The translations under genes were made by a program, and so were the position numbers. A stretch of 64,000 nucleotides of DNA, taken from NCBI RefSeq assembly GCF_001941945.1, contig NZ_CP015583.1, forward strand, positions 1,415,001 through 1,479,000. Direction: 5' to 3'. The notes under the pieces were generated by a model that saw only the letters and a program-made list of their open reading frames with translations, had not been told where the DNA came from and searched no databases. The stretch comes from Roseomonas gilardii (GTDB taxonomy: Bacteria; Pseudomonadota; Alphaproteobacteria; Acetobacterales; Acetobacteraceae). Below, one piece after another: positions 25,624 to 34,132 of this stretch; within the stretch, counting starts at the first letter, position 1, and each line of letters opens with the position of its first letter.

Positions 25624-26697
25624 TCAGACGTTGGCGCTGTGGATAGCGTCGCAGACCGCCTCCGTCACTTCCTTCGTGGTCGCCTTGCCGCCGAGATCGG
25701 GCGTGAGGAGGCCGCTGGCGGTCACCCGCTCCACCGCCCGCATCAGCCGTGCCGCGGCCTCCTTCTCGCCCAGGTGCTCCAGCATCTGCGCGCCGGTCCA
25801 GAAGGTCGCGATGGGATTGGCGATGCCCTTGCCGGCGATGTCGAAGGCCGAGCCGTGGATCGGCTCGAACATCGAGGGGAAGCGGCGCTCCGGATCGACA
25901 TTGCCGGTGGGTGCCACGCCCAGCGAGCCGGCCAGCGCGGCGGCGAGGTCGCTCAGGATGTCGGCGTGCAGGTTGGTGGCGACGATCGTGTCCAGGCTGC
26001 CGGGCTTGAGCACCATGCGCATGGTCATGGCGTCCACCAGCATCTTGTCCCAGGTCACGTCGGGGAATTCGCGCGACACCTCGGCGGCGATCTCGTCCCA
26101 CATCACCATGCCGAAGCGCTGGGCGTTGGACTTGGTGACGACGGTGAGCAGCTTGCGCGGCCGCGACTGCGCCAGGCGGAAGGCATAGCGCATGATGCGG
26201 GTGACGCCGACCCGGGTGAAGATCGCGACCTCGGTGCCGACCTCCTCCGGCAGCCCCTTGTGCGCGCGGCCGCCATGGCCGGAATACTCGCCCTCGGAGT
26301 TCTCGCGCACGATCACCCAGTCCAGGTCGCCCGGGCCGCAGTCGCGCAGCGGCGGGGTGATGCCGGGCAGGATCTTGGTCGGGCGCACATTGGCGTACTG
26401 GTCGAAGCCCTGGCAGATCGGCAGGCGCAGGCCCCAGAGGGTGATGTGGTCCGGCACGTCCGGCGCGCCCACGGCGCCGAAATAGATGGCGTCGAACTTC
26501 TTCAGGCGCTCCAGCCCGTCCGGCGCCATCATGACGCCGTGCTTCTTGTAGTAGTCGGAGCCCCAGGGGAACTCCTCGACATTCAGGCGGAACTCGCCGG
26601 TGCGGCGGCTCAGAACGTCGAGCGCCTGCAGGCCGGCGGCGATCACCTCGGGGCCGATGCCGTCGGCGGGGATGGCGGCGATGGAATATTCACGCAT
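25624..26697 (-). CDS. ttuC: Tartrate dehydrogenase / beta-decarboxylating dehydrogenase (TtuC-like)
   Basis: A 357-residue enzyme of the isocitrate/isopropylmalate dehydrogenase family, closest in pattern to tartrate dehydrogenase/decarboxylase. Seen: AAIPADGIGPEVIAAG, WGLRLPICQGFDQYANVRP, VIVRENSEGEYSGHGG, the metal-binding TMRMVLKPGSLDTIVATNLH and SLGVAPTGNVDPERRFPSMF. These enzymes oxidise (+)-tartrate, decarboxylate meso-tartrate to glycerate, or oxidise D-malate. D-malate dehydrogenase (DmlA) is the alternative. AGGAG precedes the ATG. Flanking glycerate kinase and MFS genes favour tartrate. Confidence 0.85.
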   Translation of the reverse strand: MREYSIAAIPADGIGPEVIAAGLQALDVLSRRTGEFRLNVEEFPWGSDYYKKHGVMMAPDGLERLKKFDAIYFGAVGAPDVPDHITLWGLRLPICQGFDQYANVRPTKILPGITPPLRDCGPGDLDWVIVRENSEGEYSGHGGRAHKGLPEEVGTEVAIFTRVGVTRIMRYAFRLAQSRPRKLLTVVTKSNAQRFGMVMWDEIAAEVSREFPDVTWDKMLVDAMTMRMVLKPGSLDTIVATNLHADILSDLAAALAGSLGVAPTGNVDPERRFPSMFEPIHGSAFDIAGKGIANPIATFWTGAQMLEHLGEKEAAARLMRAVERVTASGLLTPDLGGKATTKEVTEAVCDAIHSANV

Positions 26698-26728
26698 GGG
26701 ATGACGCTCCTGGAATCGGGAAGGGAAT

Positions 26729-28036
26729 TCAGTGCGAGGCGGCGGAGGCCTGCGTGGCCTCGGTCCGCCGGTGCCGGCTGAGCAGCAGGGTCAGCGCCGC
26801 CGAGACCACCAGCGCGGCGGCGACGACATAGAGCCCGCCGGCGAAGCTGCCGGTGGCGCCGCGGACCCAGCCGATCACGCTGGGGCCGACGAAGCCGCCG
26901 AGATTGCCGATGGAATTGATGGTGGCGATGCCCGCCGCGGCGGCGGAGCCCGACAGGAACATGGTCGGCATGGCCCAGAGCGGCGGCTTGGCGGCGCTGA
27001 TGCCCAGGTTGACCAGGCAGAGTGCCAGCATCACGCCCACCAGCCCTTCCGTGCCCCCGGCCAGGACGAGGCCGAGCGCGGCCAGCAGGCAGGCGAGCAC
27101 CACGTGCCAGCTCCGCTCCCCCGTGCGGTCGGAATGGCGGGCCCAGAGCACCATGCCGATCACCGCCACGATGTTGGGGATGGCGTTGAGCAGGCCGATG
27201 CCCAGTGTGCCGAGGCCGAAGCGGCCGATGATGCTCGGTGCCCAGATGCCCAGCGTGTAGAGCCCGGCGGAGGTGCCGAAATAGATCAGCGCCAGGGCCA
27301 GCACGCGCGGGTCGGTCATCGCCTTCAGCGGGTTGTGGCTGGTCTTCGCCGCGCCGACCTTGGCGCGGCGTTCGGCCTCCATCTCGGCCGTGAGCCAGTC
27401 GCGCTCCTCCGGCGCCAGCCAGCCCGCCTTCTCCGGCCGGTCGGTCATGTAGGCGAGCACGACGAAGCCCAGCAGCACGGCGGGAACGGCCTCCACCACG
27501 AAGAGCCACTGCCAGCCCGCGAAGCCCCAGAGCCCGTGCATCTCCATGATCGCGCCGGAGATCGGCGAGCCGATGGCGCTGGAAAGCGGCGCCGCGGCCA
27601 TGAACATCGCCGTCACCCCGGCACGGTGGCGGGCGGGGAACCACAGGGAGATGTAGAGGATGATGCCGGGAAAGAACCCGGCCTCCGCGATGCCGAGCAG
27701 GAAGCGCAGCGCGTAGAAGCTGTTCGGCCCGGTCACGAAGGCCATGGCGCCGGAGATCAGGCCCCAGGTGATCATGATGCGCGCGATCCAGCGCCGCGCG
27801 CCGACCCGCTCCAGGATCAGGTTCGAGGGCACCTCGAAGAGGAAATAGCCGAAGAAGAAGATGCCGGCGCCCAGGCCGAACTGCGCCGGGCTGAGGCCGA
27901 TGTCCTTGTTCATCGTCAACGCCGCGAAGCCCACGTTCACGCGGTCGAGGAAGGCCACGAAGTAGAGCAGCATGATGAAGGGCACGATGCGCCACATCAC
28001 CTTGCGCATCACCTGCGATTCCATCGCTGTCGGCAT
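26729..28036 (-). CDS. ttuB: MFS transporter, anion:cation symporter type (TtuB-like)
   Basis: A 435-residue major facilitator with 12 predicted membrane helices. The opening VMWRIVPFIMLLYFVAFLDR and NVGFAAL are the anion:cation symporter (ACS) signature shared by tartrate, phthalate and glucarate permeases. GVTAMFMAAAPLSSAIGSPI and LGIAEAGFFPGIILYISLWF are further family blocks. It should import a dicarboxylate such as tartrate into the cell. It leads the minus-strand trio with ttuC and ttuD, divergent from a LysR gene. Confidence 0.87.
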   Translation of the reverse strand: MPTAMESQVMRKVMWRIVPFIMLLYFVAFLDRVNVGFAALTMNKDIGLSPAQFGLGAGIFFFGYFLFEVPSNLILERVGARRWIARIMITWGLISGAMAFVTGPNSFYALRFLLGIAEAGFFPGIILYISLWFPARHRAGVTAMFMAAAPLSSAIGSPISGAIMEMHGLWGFAGWQWLFVVEAVPAVLLGFVVLAYMTDRPEKAGWLAPEERDWLTAEMEAERRAKVGAAKTSHNPLKAMTDPRVLALALIYFGTSAGLYTLGIWAPSIIGRFGLGTLGIGLLNAIPNIVAVIGMVLWARHSDRTGERSWHVVLACLLAALGLVLAGGTEGLVGVMLALCLVNLGISAAKPPLWAMPTMFLSGSAAAAGIATINSIGNLGGFVGPSVIGWVRGATGSFAGGLYVVAAALVVSAALTLLLSRHRRTEATQASAASH

Positions 28037-28154
28037 CTCCGCCTCTCCCTTGGCTGTCCGATCGGGCGGCCTTGGCGCCGTGCTGGCGGGGGCTGCCTCT
28101 GATAACTGAGTCGGAGGAGCTAGCGCGGCGCCGGGCGGGAACCTGCACGCGAAA

Positions 28155-28179
28155 GATTATGCAAAGAAATGCTATAATC
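28155..28179. promoter_or_regulatory. Inverted repeat between transporter and LysR genes
   Basis: GATTATGCA (28155-28163) and TGCTATAATC (28170-28179) form inverted arms with one inserted base. The region is AT-rich in a GC-rich context and sits in the divergent promoter region. It has the dyad layout expected for a LysR binding site. TATAAT at 28173-28178 could be the -10 of the regulator gene, though no good -35 is seen. Confidence 0.5.
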
Positions 28180-28217
28180 AGGTCTGGGCGGATGTCCGGG
28201 CAGGAAGGGGAAGGGTC

Positions 28218-29180
28218 TTGGAACTGCGGCAGTTGCGCTGTTTCGCGGCGGTGGCGGAGGAGCTGCATTTCGGCCGGGCGGCGGAGCGGCTGCACATGCT
28301 GCCCTCGGCGCTGGGGCGGCAGGTGCGGCTGCTGGAGGAGGAGCTGGGCGCGCCGCTGCTGCTCCGGACCACGCGGCACGTGGCGCTGACCCCGGCGGGC
28401 AACCTGCTGCTGCGGGAGGCGCGGGAGATCCTGGCGCGGGCGGAGCAGGCGGCGCGGGCGGTGCGGGAGATGGCGCGGGCGGTCTCCCCGGTGCTGCGGA
28501 TCGGCGCCATCGACAGCGCGGCGGCCGGGCTGCTGCCGGAACTGCTCTATGCCTTCCACGCCCGGCATCCGGAGATCCCGACCGAGCTGATGGAGGGCAA
28601 GTCCTCCCGCCTCCTGCCGCTGCTGGTGCGCGGGCGGCTTGATCTGGGTCTGGTGCGGCCGCCGGTGGAGGAGCCGGGCATCGTCTTCGAGCACCTGCTG
28701 ACCGAGCGCCCGGTGGCGGCGCTGCCGAGCACGCATCCGCTGGCGGCGCGGCGGCGCCTGCGGCCGCGGGACCTGGAGGCGCTGCCGCTGATCCTGCCGC
28801 CCCGGCGCAGCAGCCCGCACAGCGCCGGGATCGTCAAGCGCCTCTTCGACAGGCTGGGGCTGGAGCCGCATGTGGTGCAGGAGGCGGATGAGAAGCAGAC
28901 CATGGTGAACCTGGTCGCCGCGCGGATCGGGGTGGCGCTGCTGCCGGAATGGATGGCGCGTATCCGCGTGCCGGGGGTGGTGTACCGGCCGCTCGATCTC
29001 GGCGAGGCCGGCAGCCTGCCGGAATGGGCGCTGGGCGTGGCCTGGGCGGAGGCGCAGCGCAGCCCGGGGCGGGATGCCTTCCTGGCGTTGTTGCGAGAGC
29101 GCTTCCTGCCGGCCCCCGCGAGGAATCCGGCGGACGATGTCGCATCCGATGCCACAGCGACACGGCCTGTCCCGTCCTGA
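28218..29180 (+). CDS. LysR-family regulator of the tartrate-type cluster
   Basis: A 320-residue LysR regulator. The N-terminal helix-turn-helix is clear: MELRQLRCFAAVAEELHFGR, then AAERLHMLPSALGRQVRLLE. The effector-binding domain follows with RIGAIDSAAAGLLPELLYAF and GRLDLGLVRPP. The start codon is TTG at 28218, with GGGGAAGGG upstream; an ATG start would lose the conserved first helix. Divergent from the MFS gene, it is probably its activator, as TtuA is in tartrate-degrading Agrobacterium. The C-terminus is extended by a polar tail. Confidence 0.88.
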   Translation: MELRQLRCFAAVAEELHFGRAAERLHMLPSALGRQVRLLEEELGAPLLLRTTRHVALTPAGNLLLREAREILARAEQAARAVREMARAVSPVLRIGAIDSAAAGLLPELLYAFHARHPEIPTELMEGKSSRLLPLLVRGRLDLGLVRPPVEEPGIVFEHLLTERPVAALPSTHPLAARRRLRPRDLEALPLILPPRRSSPHSAGIVKRLFDRLGLEPHVVQEADEKQTMVNLVAARIGVALLPEWMARIRVPGVVYRPLDLGEAGSLPEWALGVAWAEAQRSPGRDAFLALLRERFLPAPARNPADDVASDATATRPVPS

Positions 29181-29260
29181 GAGCGGAGCTTCCGGGGGAG
29201 ACTGGCGAAGCGGGGGCGGCGATGCCACTTGTGCCGCCGGACGAATTCCGGAGGACCCGC

Positions 29261-29608
29261 ATGCCCGCACCGCAGCCCGAGGCCATCATCGACACCGGCG
29301 CCGCCGCCGGCCTGACGCCCGAGCAGCGCGAGGCGCTGGAGGCCGCCGCCTTCCGCAAGCTGGTGGCGCATCTGCGCGCGCGGACGGATGTGCAGAACAT
29401 CGACCTGATGAACCTCGCCGGCTTCTGCCGGAACTGCATGTCGCGCTGGTATCGGGAGGCCGCCGCCGACCGGGGCATCGCCATGGAGGACCCGGCGGCG
29501 CGCGAGGCGGTCTACGGCATGCCCTACAAGGAGTGGCAGGCGAAGCACCAGCGCGAGGCGAGCGCGGAGCAGAAGGCCGCCTTCGCCGCCGCCAATCCGG
29601 GGCACTGA
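29261..29608 (+). CDS. DUF1244 family protein
   Basis: A 115-residue protein of the DUF1244 family, common in proteobacteria. The characteristic core is AAFRKLVAHLRARTDVQNID, then LMNLAGFCRNCMSRWY with Cys residues in an FCRNC motif, and YGMPYKEWQAKHQ. The CxxC suggests a metal or redox role, but none is established. GGAGG lies six bases before the ATG at 29261. Confidence 0.9.
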   Translation: MPAPQPEAIIDTGAAAGLTPEQREALEAAAFRKLVAHLRARTDVQNIDLMNLAGFCRNCMSRWYREAAADRGIAMEDPAAREAVYGMPYKEWQAKHQREASAEQKAAFAAANPGH

Positions 29609-29632
29609 GGCGGAGGAAGCGGGGCAACGCCG

Positions 29633-30352
29633 ATGACCGCCGTCCTGGCCAGTCTCTTCCTGCCCTTCCGCCAGCTCGGCGACCCGGATTTCCGCGGTCC
29701 GCTGCTGAAGGGCCTCCTGGGTGCGATGGTCAGCTTCGCGCTGCTGGTCTGGCTGGCGGACTGGGGCATCGCCGCCATGGCCGGACACTTCGCGGGGGAG
29801 GGCTGGATCGCCACCCTCGCCGGGCTGCTCGGCGTGCTGCTGGTGCTGTTCTGCTCCGTCTGGCTCTTCGTGCCGGTGGTGCTGGCCATCGCCGGCCTCT
29901 TCACCGACCAGGTGGCGGCGGCGGTGGAGCACCGCTTCTACCCCTGGCTGCCGCCGCCCGCCGGCGGGGCCTCGCTGGCGGCGCAGGCGCGCTTCAACCT
30001 TCGCCTGACCTTGCAGGTGCTGGTGCTGAACCTGATCCTGCTGCCGCTGTCCTTCGCCCTGCCGGTGGTGGGCACCGTGCTGCTCTGGGTGGTGGCGGCG
30101 GTGGCGCTGGGCAACGGGCTGTTCGAGGGCGTGGCACAGCGGCGCATGACCGTGCCGGAGGCGCGGCTGCTGCGCCGCCGCCGCCGGGCCGAGGTCTTCC
30201 TGCTGGGCGCCGTGCTCGCGGCCCTGGCCGTGGTGCCGGTGGCGAACCTGCTGGTGCCGATCCTCGGCACCGCCGCCATGACGCATCTGCTGCACCGGGG
30301 GCAGGGCGCGCTGGTGCCGCGCCCGCAGGTGGCGGAGCTGCGGGCGGGCTGA
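29633..30352 (+). CDS. EI24/CysZ-like membrane protein
   Basis: A 239-residue integral membrane protein with four main hydrophobic segments, matching the EI24 (CysZ) family. The N-terminus SLFLPFRQLGDPDFRGPLLK and VANLLVPILGTAAMTHLLHR near the end are typical. CysZ is a sulfate channel in enterobacteria; the alphaproteobacterial members are less well characterised. It follows DUF1244 by 24 bp and is probably cotranscribed. Confidence 0.82.
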   Translation: MTAVLASLFLPFRQLGDPDFRGPLLKGLLGAMVSFALLVWLADWGIAAMAGHFAGEGWIATLAGLLGVLLVLFCSVWLFVPVVLAIAGLFTDQVAAAVEHRFYPWLPPPAGGASLAAQARFNLRLTLQVLVLNLILLPLSFALPVVGTVLLWVVAAVALGNGLFEGVAQRRMTVPEARLLRRRRRAEVFLLGAVLAALAVVPVANLLVPILGTAAMTHLLHRGQGALVPRPQVAELRAG

Positions 30353-30380
30353 GGCGCCCGCCCCGGGGAGCTGGGGGCGA

Positions 30381-31409
30381 TCAGCCCGGCAGGGGCGCCT
30401 CGCCGCTGCGCAGGATCGCCTCGACCGTGGCCTGCACCTCATAGGCCTCTTCCAGCGTGGCCAGGTGATGCGGCTCGCCGCGCGTCATGCGGGCCACGCC
30501 GTCGAGCTGGCGCTGCAGGGTCAGGGGGCGGGCCTTCTCGTGCGGCATGGCCGAGGGATCGCCCTCCCATGCGCCGTCCGCCCCCAGGCGCTCCGCCAGG
30601 GCCCAGTTCCGCAGCCGGATGGCGCCCTGGCTGCCGGTGACGGTGAAGCCGTTCGCTTCGTCCGCCCCGACCCGCCCGACCGAGCCGGACAGGGCCAGCG
30701 GCAGGCCGCCCGCGGTCAGGCGGGCCTCGATCTCCCGCTCGCTGCGGCCTGCCTCGGGGAAGAGGGCGCGGGCCTGGGACAGGGCGAGCGGGCCGAAGAG
30801 GCGCCGGGCCAGGAAGAGGAAATGCGACACCACCTCGCGCGTGAAGCCGCCCTGGGCGGGGCCGTCCAGCCAGCCGGCCGCCGCGTGCTGCCAGCCGCGT
30901 GGCCAGCGGGCGAACTCCGCCGCGATGGCGAGATGCCGCGGCTGCCCCACCGCCCCGGCATCGAGCCATTCCCGCAGCCGCTCCACCGTGGGCGAGGAGG
31001 CGAAGGGGAAGTTGATGGCGCAGCGCGCGCCCTTCGCCTCCCGCAGGAAGCGCCCGGCATCGGCGACATCCACCGCCAGGGGCTTCTCGCAGAACAGCGC
31101 CCGGCCTGCCTTCAGCGTCGCCCGGGCATGGGCGAGATGCGTCGCCGGGGGCGAGGCGACATAGACGCAGTCCGAGGCCTCGATCACCGCCGCGGCGGAG
31201 GCGAGGAACTGCGTCTCCGGCAGTTCCGCGCGCAGCCGCGCCACGGCCTCCGGCGCCGGGTCCCAGAGGCCCGCGATCCGCACGCTGTCCTGGCCGGCGG
31301 CGGCCCGCAGCAGGCGCTCCCCCATGATCCCGCCGCCGATGATGCCCAGCCGCACGGGGCCGGCCGTGGTGGAGGTGTTCGTGTCGGGAGTGGTCCTGGC
31401 TTCGCTCAT
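30381..31409 (-). CDS. Gfo/Idh/MocA-family oxidoreductase
   Basis: A 342-residue NAD(P)-dependent dehydrogenase. The Rossmann motif is RLGIIGGGIMGERLL near residue 20-34. The EKP motif (FCEKPLAVDVADAGRFL), essential in this family, is present. The C-terminal half is the alpha/beta substrate domain with FTREVVSHFLFLARRLFG. Substrates in the family are sugars, inositols and related polyols, and nothing nearby specifies one. Confidence 0.88.
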   Translation of the reverse strand: MSEARTTPDTNTSTTAGPVRLGIIGGGIMGERLLRAAAGQDSVRIAGLWDPAPEAVARLRAELPETQFLASAAAVIEASDCVYVASPPATHLAHARATLKAGRALFCEKPLAVDVADAGRFLREAKGARCAINFPFASSPTVERLREWLDAGAVGQPRHLAIAAEFARWPRGWQHAAAGWLDGPAQGGFTREVVSHFLFLARRLFGPLALSQARALFPEAGRSEREIEARLTAGGLPLALSGSVGRVGADEANGFTVTGSQGAIRLRNWALAERLGADGAWEGDPSAMPHEKARPLTLQRQLDGVARMTRGEPHHLATLEEAYEVQATVEAILRSGEAPLPG

Positions 31410-31582
31410 CCTGGCCTCGTCTCCATCGTCCGGTTCATCGTGCGGGCGGAACCTACAGCGATGGAATCCCGTGCCAATGGCCCCCGCGCGGATTCCGCGC
31501 GGCCACGGCCAGGATCGGGGCCATGCGGCGGGCGGTGCCCTGCCCAGCGGGGCGGGGCGAGGGGACGGGGCCGTCCCGCGTG

Positions 31583-31611
31583 TTGGCGGGGACGGGGCGG
31601 GCCGCTATACC
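31583..31611 (+). promoter_or_regulatory. Candidate promoter of gapR
   Basis: TTGGCG (31583-31588) and TATACC (31606-31611) are 17 bases apart, 24 bases before the gapR ATG. GGGGGAGA follows as ribosome-binding site. Confidence 0.5.
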
Positions 31612-31634
31612 CGGCGCCTTTCGGGGGAGAACAT

Positions 31635-31910
31635 ATGTCGGACGTGACCGATCAGGACCAGGAGCAGGACACCGATGTCGGCGGCATCGCCGCGGACCGT
31701 CTGCGCTCCATCATCGAGCGGGTGGAGCGGCTGGAGGAGGAGCGCAAGGCGCTGGCCGACGACATCAAGGACATCTTCGGCGAGGCGAAGTCCGCGGGCT
31801 TCGACGTCAAGGTGATCCGGCAGATCATCCGCCAGCGCAAGCAGGAGCCCGCCGAGGTGGAGGAGCAGGAGACCCTGCTCGACCTCTACCGCCGCGCGCT
31901 CGGCATGTGA
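31635..31910 (+). CDS. gapR: GapR-family nucleoid protein (DUF2312)
   Basis: A 91-residue protein matching GapR of Caulobacter, which binds overtwisted AT-rich DNA and helps topoisomerases during replication. The coiled-coil start RLRSIIERVERLEEERKALA and the block EAKSAGFDVKVIRQIIRQRK are nearly the family consensus. The C-terminus LLDLYRRALGM also fits. The first 20 residues are acidic and disordered. Purine-rich GGGGGAGA precedes the ATG. It is followed 10 bp later by arfB on the same strand. Confidence 0.9.
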   Translation: MSDVTDQDQEQDTDVGGIAADRLRSIIERVERLEEERKALADDIKDIFGEAKSAGFDVKVIRQIIRQRKQEPAEVEEQETLLDLYRRALGM

Positions 31911-31920
31911 GGGGCCGCGC

Positions 31921-32370
31921 GTGGCGCCGGAACAGGCAGGGAGCGGGAGGCTGATCCCGGTCAACGCCCGGCTGGCGCTGCGCGAGGACGAGATCACGGA
32001 GAGCTTCGTCCGCGCCTCCGGGCCGGGCGGGCAGAACGTGAACAAGGTCTCCACCGCCGTCCGCCTCAGCTTCGACCTGCGCAACTCGCCCTCGCTGCCC
32101 CCGGCGGTGAAGGCGCGGGCCGCCCGGCTCGCCGGGCACAGGCTGACCTCGGAAGGGGTGGTGGTGATCGCCGCCCAGCGCTTCCGCTCGCTGGAGCGGA
32201 ACCGCGAGGACGCGCTGGAACGCCTGCTGGATCTGCTGCGCGAGGCGGCGGTGCCCCCGGTGCCGCGCATCGCGACCCGCGTGCCGAAGGGAGAGAAGCG
32301 GCGCCGGGTGGAGGGCAAGGTCCGGCGCGGCGAGGTCAAGCGGCTGCGGGGAAAGCCGGCGGGGGATTGA
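31921..32370 (+). CDS. arfB: Alternative ribosome-rescue peptidyl-tRNA hydrolase ArfB
   Basis: ArfB/YaeJ (149 aa) releases peptides from ribosomes stalled on truncated mRNA. The catalytic GGQ lies in RASGPGGQNVNKVSTAVRL. The long basic C-terminal tail (VPKGEKRRRVEGKVRRG and onward) is the part that enters the empty mRNA channel, distinguishing it from RF1/RF2. The start is GTG at 31921, with GGGG upstream. It is close behind gapR. Confidence 0.94.
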   Translation: MAPEQAGSGRLIPVNARLALREDEITESFVRASGPGGQNVNKVSTAVRLSFDLRNSPSLPPAVKARAARLAGHRLTSEGVVVIAAQRFRSLERNREDALERLLDLLREAAVPPVPRIATRVPKGEKRRRVEGKVRRGEVKRLRGKPAGD

Positions 32371-32528
32371 GGCTGGCGGCCATGGCGGTGGCGCATGTTC
32401 CGGAAGGGTCAGTTCCCGGCACGGATCGTTCTGCATTGGGCCGGAAATTCCGCGAAGGCTTCCCCGAAGGCTCCGGGGCCGGGTTCCCGAGGCCCGCTGC
32501 CCTATTCCCGGTCGCGCGCCGCTTCGTT

Positions 32529-33518
32529 TCAGGGTGGAACGGGCCTGGCTTGGCCCTGCATCAGCGGGCCGGGCTCCAGGGGCTGGCGTACGAAGACCTG
32601 GCCGGTGGCATAGGACAGCCAGACAGAACGGCGACTGAGGAAATCCGCGCCGATCACCATCTCGGCGGCCATGGGCAGGCCTTCCACGATCCGGAAGCGG
32701 GGCCGCTCGATCAGTTCGCCCCCGATGCGAAGTTCCGGGAAACGATAGTACCAGGTCGCTGACGTCGCCGGGCCGACACCGCGGGTGATGCCCGGCTTCA
32801 TCCCTGGCGGCGGCGATCCGATCCCGAGAAAATCGGCGCCGCGCCGCGATATCTGGCTGCTGGTCGCGCCCGTGTCGATCAGGGCCGGCATGCTGCGCCC
32901 CATGAGGGTCACGAAGATGCCGAGGCGGTATTCCGGGCTCTGCCAGGAAGGCAGCGCACCCCACCCATCGGAAGCGGGGGGCGTGGCAGGCTGACAGGCG
33001 CCATCGCCATGCACGACGACACGCTGCCCTGGTAGATCGAGCTCGATCGCGGCCCGGCTGAGCACGTCCACGCCCAGGAAGCCGTCGAAATTCTTCTGGA
33101 GTTCCCGTGAAACGTCGTCCGGTCCGAGGATGGCGACCGGCAGGCCGGGGACGGAGAGGGTTCCGAACTGCATCCGGCCGACCGTGACGCGTCCGGTCCG
33201 GACCGTGCCACCGATGCCGCGTACGTTCTGGACGGGTTCCGTGGGAACCGGCAGGCCGAGCCGCGCCGCGGTGCCGGCAGTCAGGATGGTGCCGCCCGCG
33301 CCGGTGTCCAGCATGAGCTCGGCCGGCTTGCCGTCGATCAGCACCGGAACGGCGGGAAGGCCCATGCGCGTGGTGACGGGCACGGCGGCCGGCACCATGA
33401 TCCCGCATTCCGGCCGGCTGGCACAGGCCGCGGAGAGGAAGGCGAGCAGGATCGCGGTGTTCCGCCATCGCCCGCCACGGCCCCGCCGCGCCCTCGCTAC
33501 CCTGGCCGAGATCGTCAC
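32529..33518 (-). CDS. Lipoprotein with two retropepsin-like aspartic protease domains
   Basis: A 329-residue protein with two DTG active-site motifs, LMLDTGAGGTI (Asp71) and ALIDTGATSS (Asp215). Each is followed by a strand and a G-x-D motif (FDGFLGVDVLS, EMVIGADFLS). Retropepsin-like proteases usually have one motif and dimerise. Two in one chain suggest a pseudo-dimer, as in pepsins. The N-terminus is hydrophobic and ends in LSAAC, a probable lipobox with Cys32, so it should be envelope-anchored. The start is GTG at 33518, with no good ribosome-binding site. Base composition is slightly less GC-rich than neighbours. Substrate unknown. Confidence 0.72.
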   Translation of the reverse strand: MTISARVARARRGRGGRWRNTAILLAFLSAACASRPECGIMVPAAVPVTTRMGLPAVPVLIDGKPAELMLDTGAGGTILTAGTAARLGLPVPTEPVQNVRGIGGTVRTGRVTVGRMQFGTLSVPGLPVAILGPDDVSRELQKNFDGFLGVDVLSRAAIELDLPGQRVVVHGDGACQPATPPASDGWGALPSWQSPEYRLGIFVTLMGRSMPALIDTGATSSQISRRGADFLGIGSPPPGMKPGITRGVGPATSATWYYRFPELRIGGELIERPRFRIVEGLPMAAEMVIGADFLSRRSVWLSYATGQVFVRQPLEPGPLMQGQARPVPP

Positions 33519-33526
33519 CCGCGGGA

Positions 33527-34132
33527 TCAGTACCGGTCCAGCGCCTGCTGCGTCAGCAGGCTGGCGGGGCGCGCGCGGCGCCGGATGGGGATGCGGGAAA
33601 GCCCGGCGCAGACCTGCTCCACCAGTTGCGGCACCGGCATCTCCGTGCGCAGCCGCAGAACCGGGCAGGACAGCCCGGCCAGCCAGCCTTCGTGCAGGGC
33701 GCGGGAGCGGATTTCCGGCCCCGCCGTGTCATAGCTTTCGGCCCAGGCCAGGAAGGCGGCGCTCGCCTCCGCCATGTCGCCGCCCGGCTGGATGCGGGCG
33801 CCGTGGCGGGCCTCCTCCCGCGCCAGCAGGCGGCGCATCCGTTCCGCCGGATCGAGGCTCAGGAAGACCACCAGGTCGAAGCGGGGCACGAGGCTTCCGC
33901 CCCAGGAGATCATGGAGCCGCTCAGCACCCAGCCGGCGGCGTCGTCCAGCGCCCGCTCCAGCAGGGCCAGCCGCTCCGGCACCGGCCGCTTGGTCGTGAA
34001 GGGCGGGTCGGTCCGCCGCCAGTAGTAGAGGTCGGCATCCTCGTGCGGGCAGCCGAGGCGCTTCGCCAGGGCCGCGCCCAGGGTCGTCGTGCCGCTGCCG
34101 GAAGCGCCGAGGATGTGGACCCGATGGCTCAA
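33527..34132 (-). CDS. P-loop nucleotide-binding protein, kinase-like
   Basis: A 201-residue P-loop protein resembling adenylate-kinase-like and FlaR-type proteins. The Walker A region reads GASGSGTTT (9-17), so the usual Lys is replaced by Thr. The same substitution occurs in this subfamily as I recall it, so it may be normal here. Downstream are DADLYYWRRTDPPFTTKRP and a strand VLSGSMISWGGSLVPRFDLV. Kinase activity is not proven. The start is TTG at 34132, overlapping the acyl-CoA synthetase stop, which fits translational coupling. Confidence 0.65.
   Translation of the reverse strand: MSHRVHILGASGSGTTTLGAALAKRLGCPHEDADLYYWRRTDPPFTTKRPVPERLALLERALDDAAGWVLSGSMISWGGSLVPRFDLVVFLSLDPAERMRRLLAREEARHGARIQPGGDMAEASAAFLAWAESYDTAGPEIRSRALHEGWLAGLSCPVLRLRTEMPVPQLVEQVCAGLSRIPIRRRARPASLLTQQALDRY

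Noticed and set aside
26643-29270. 875-residue minus-strand open frame
   Set aside because: Overlaps the MFS transporter and LysR genes in another frame; no recognisable domain.
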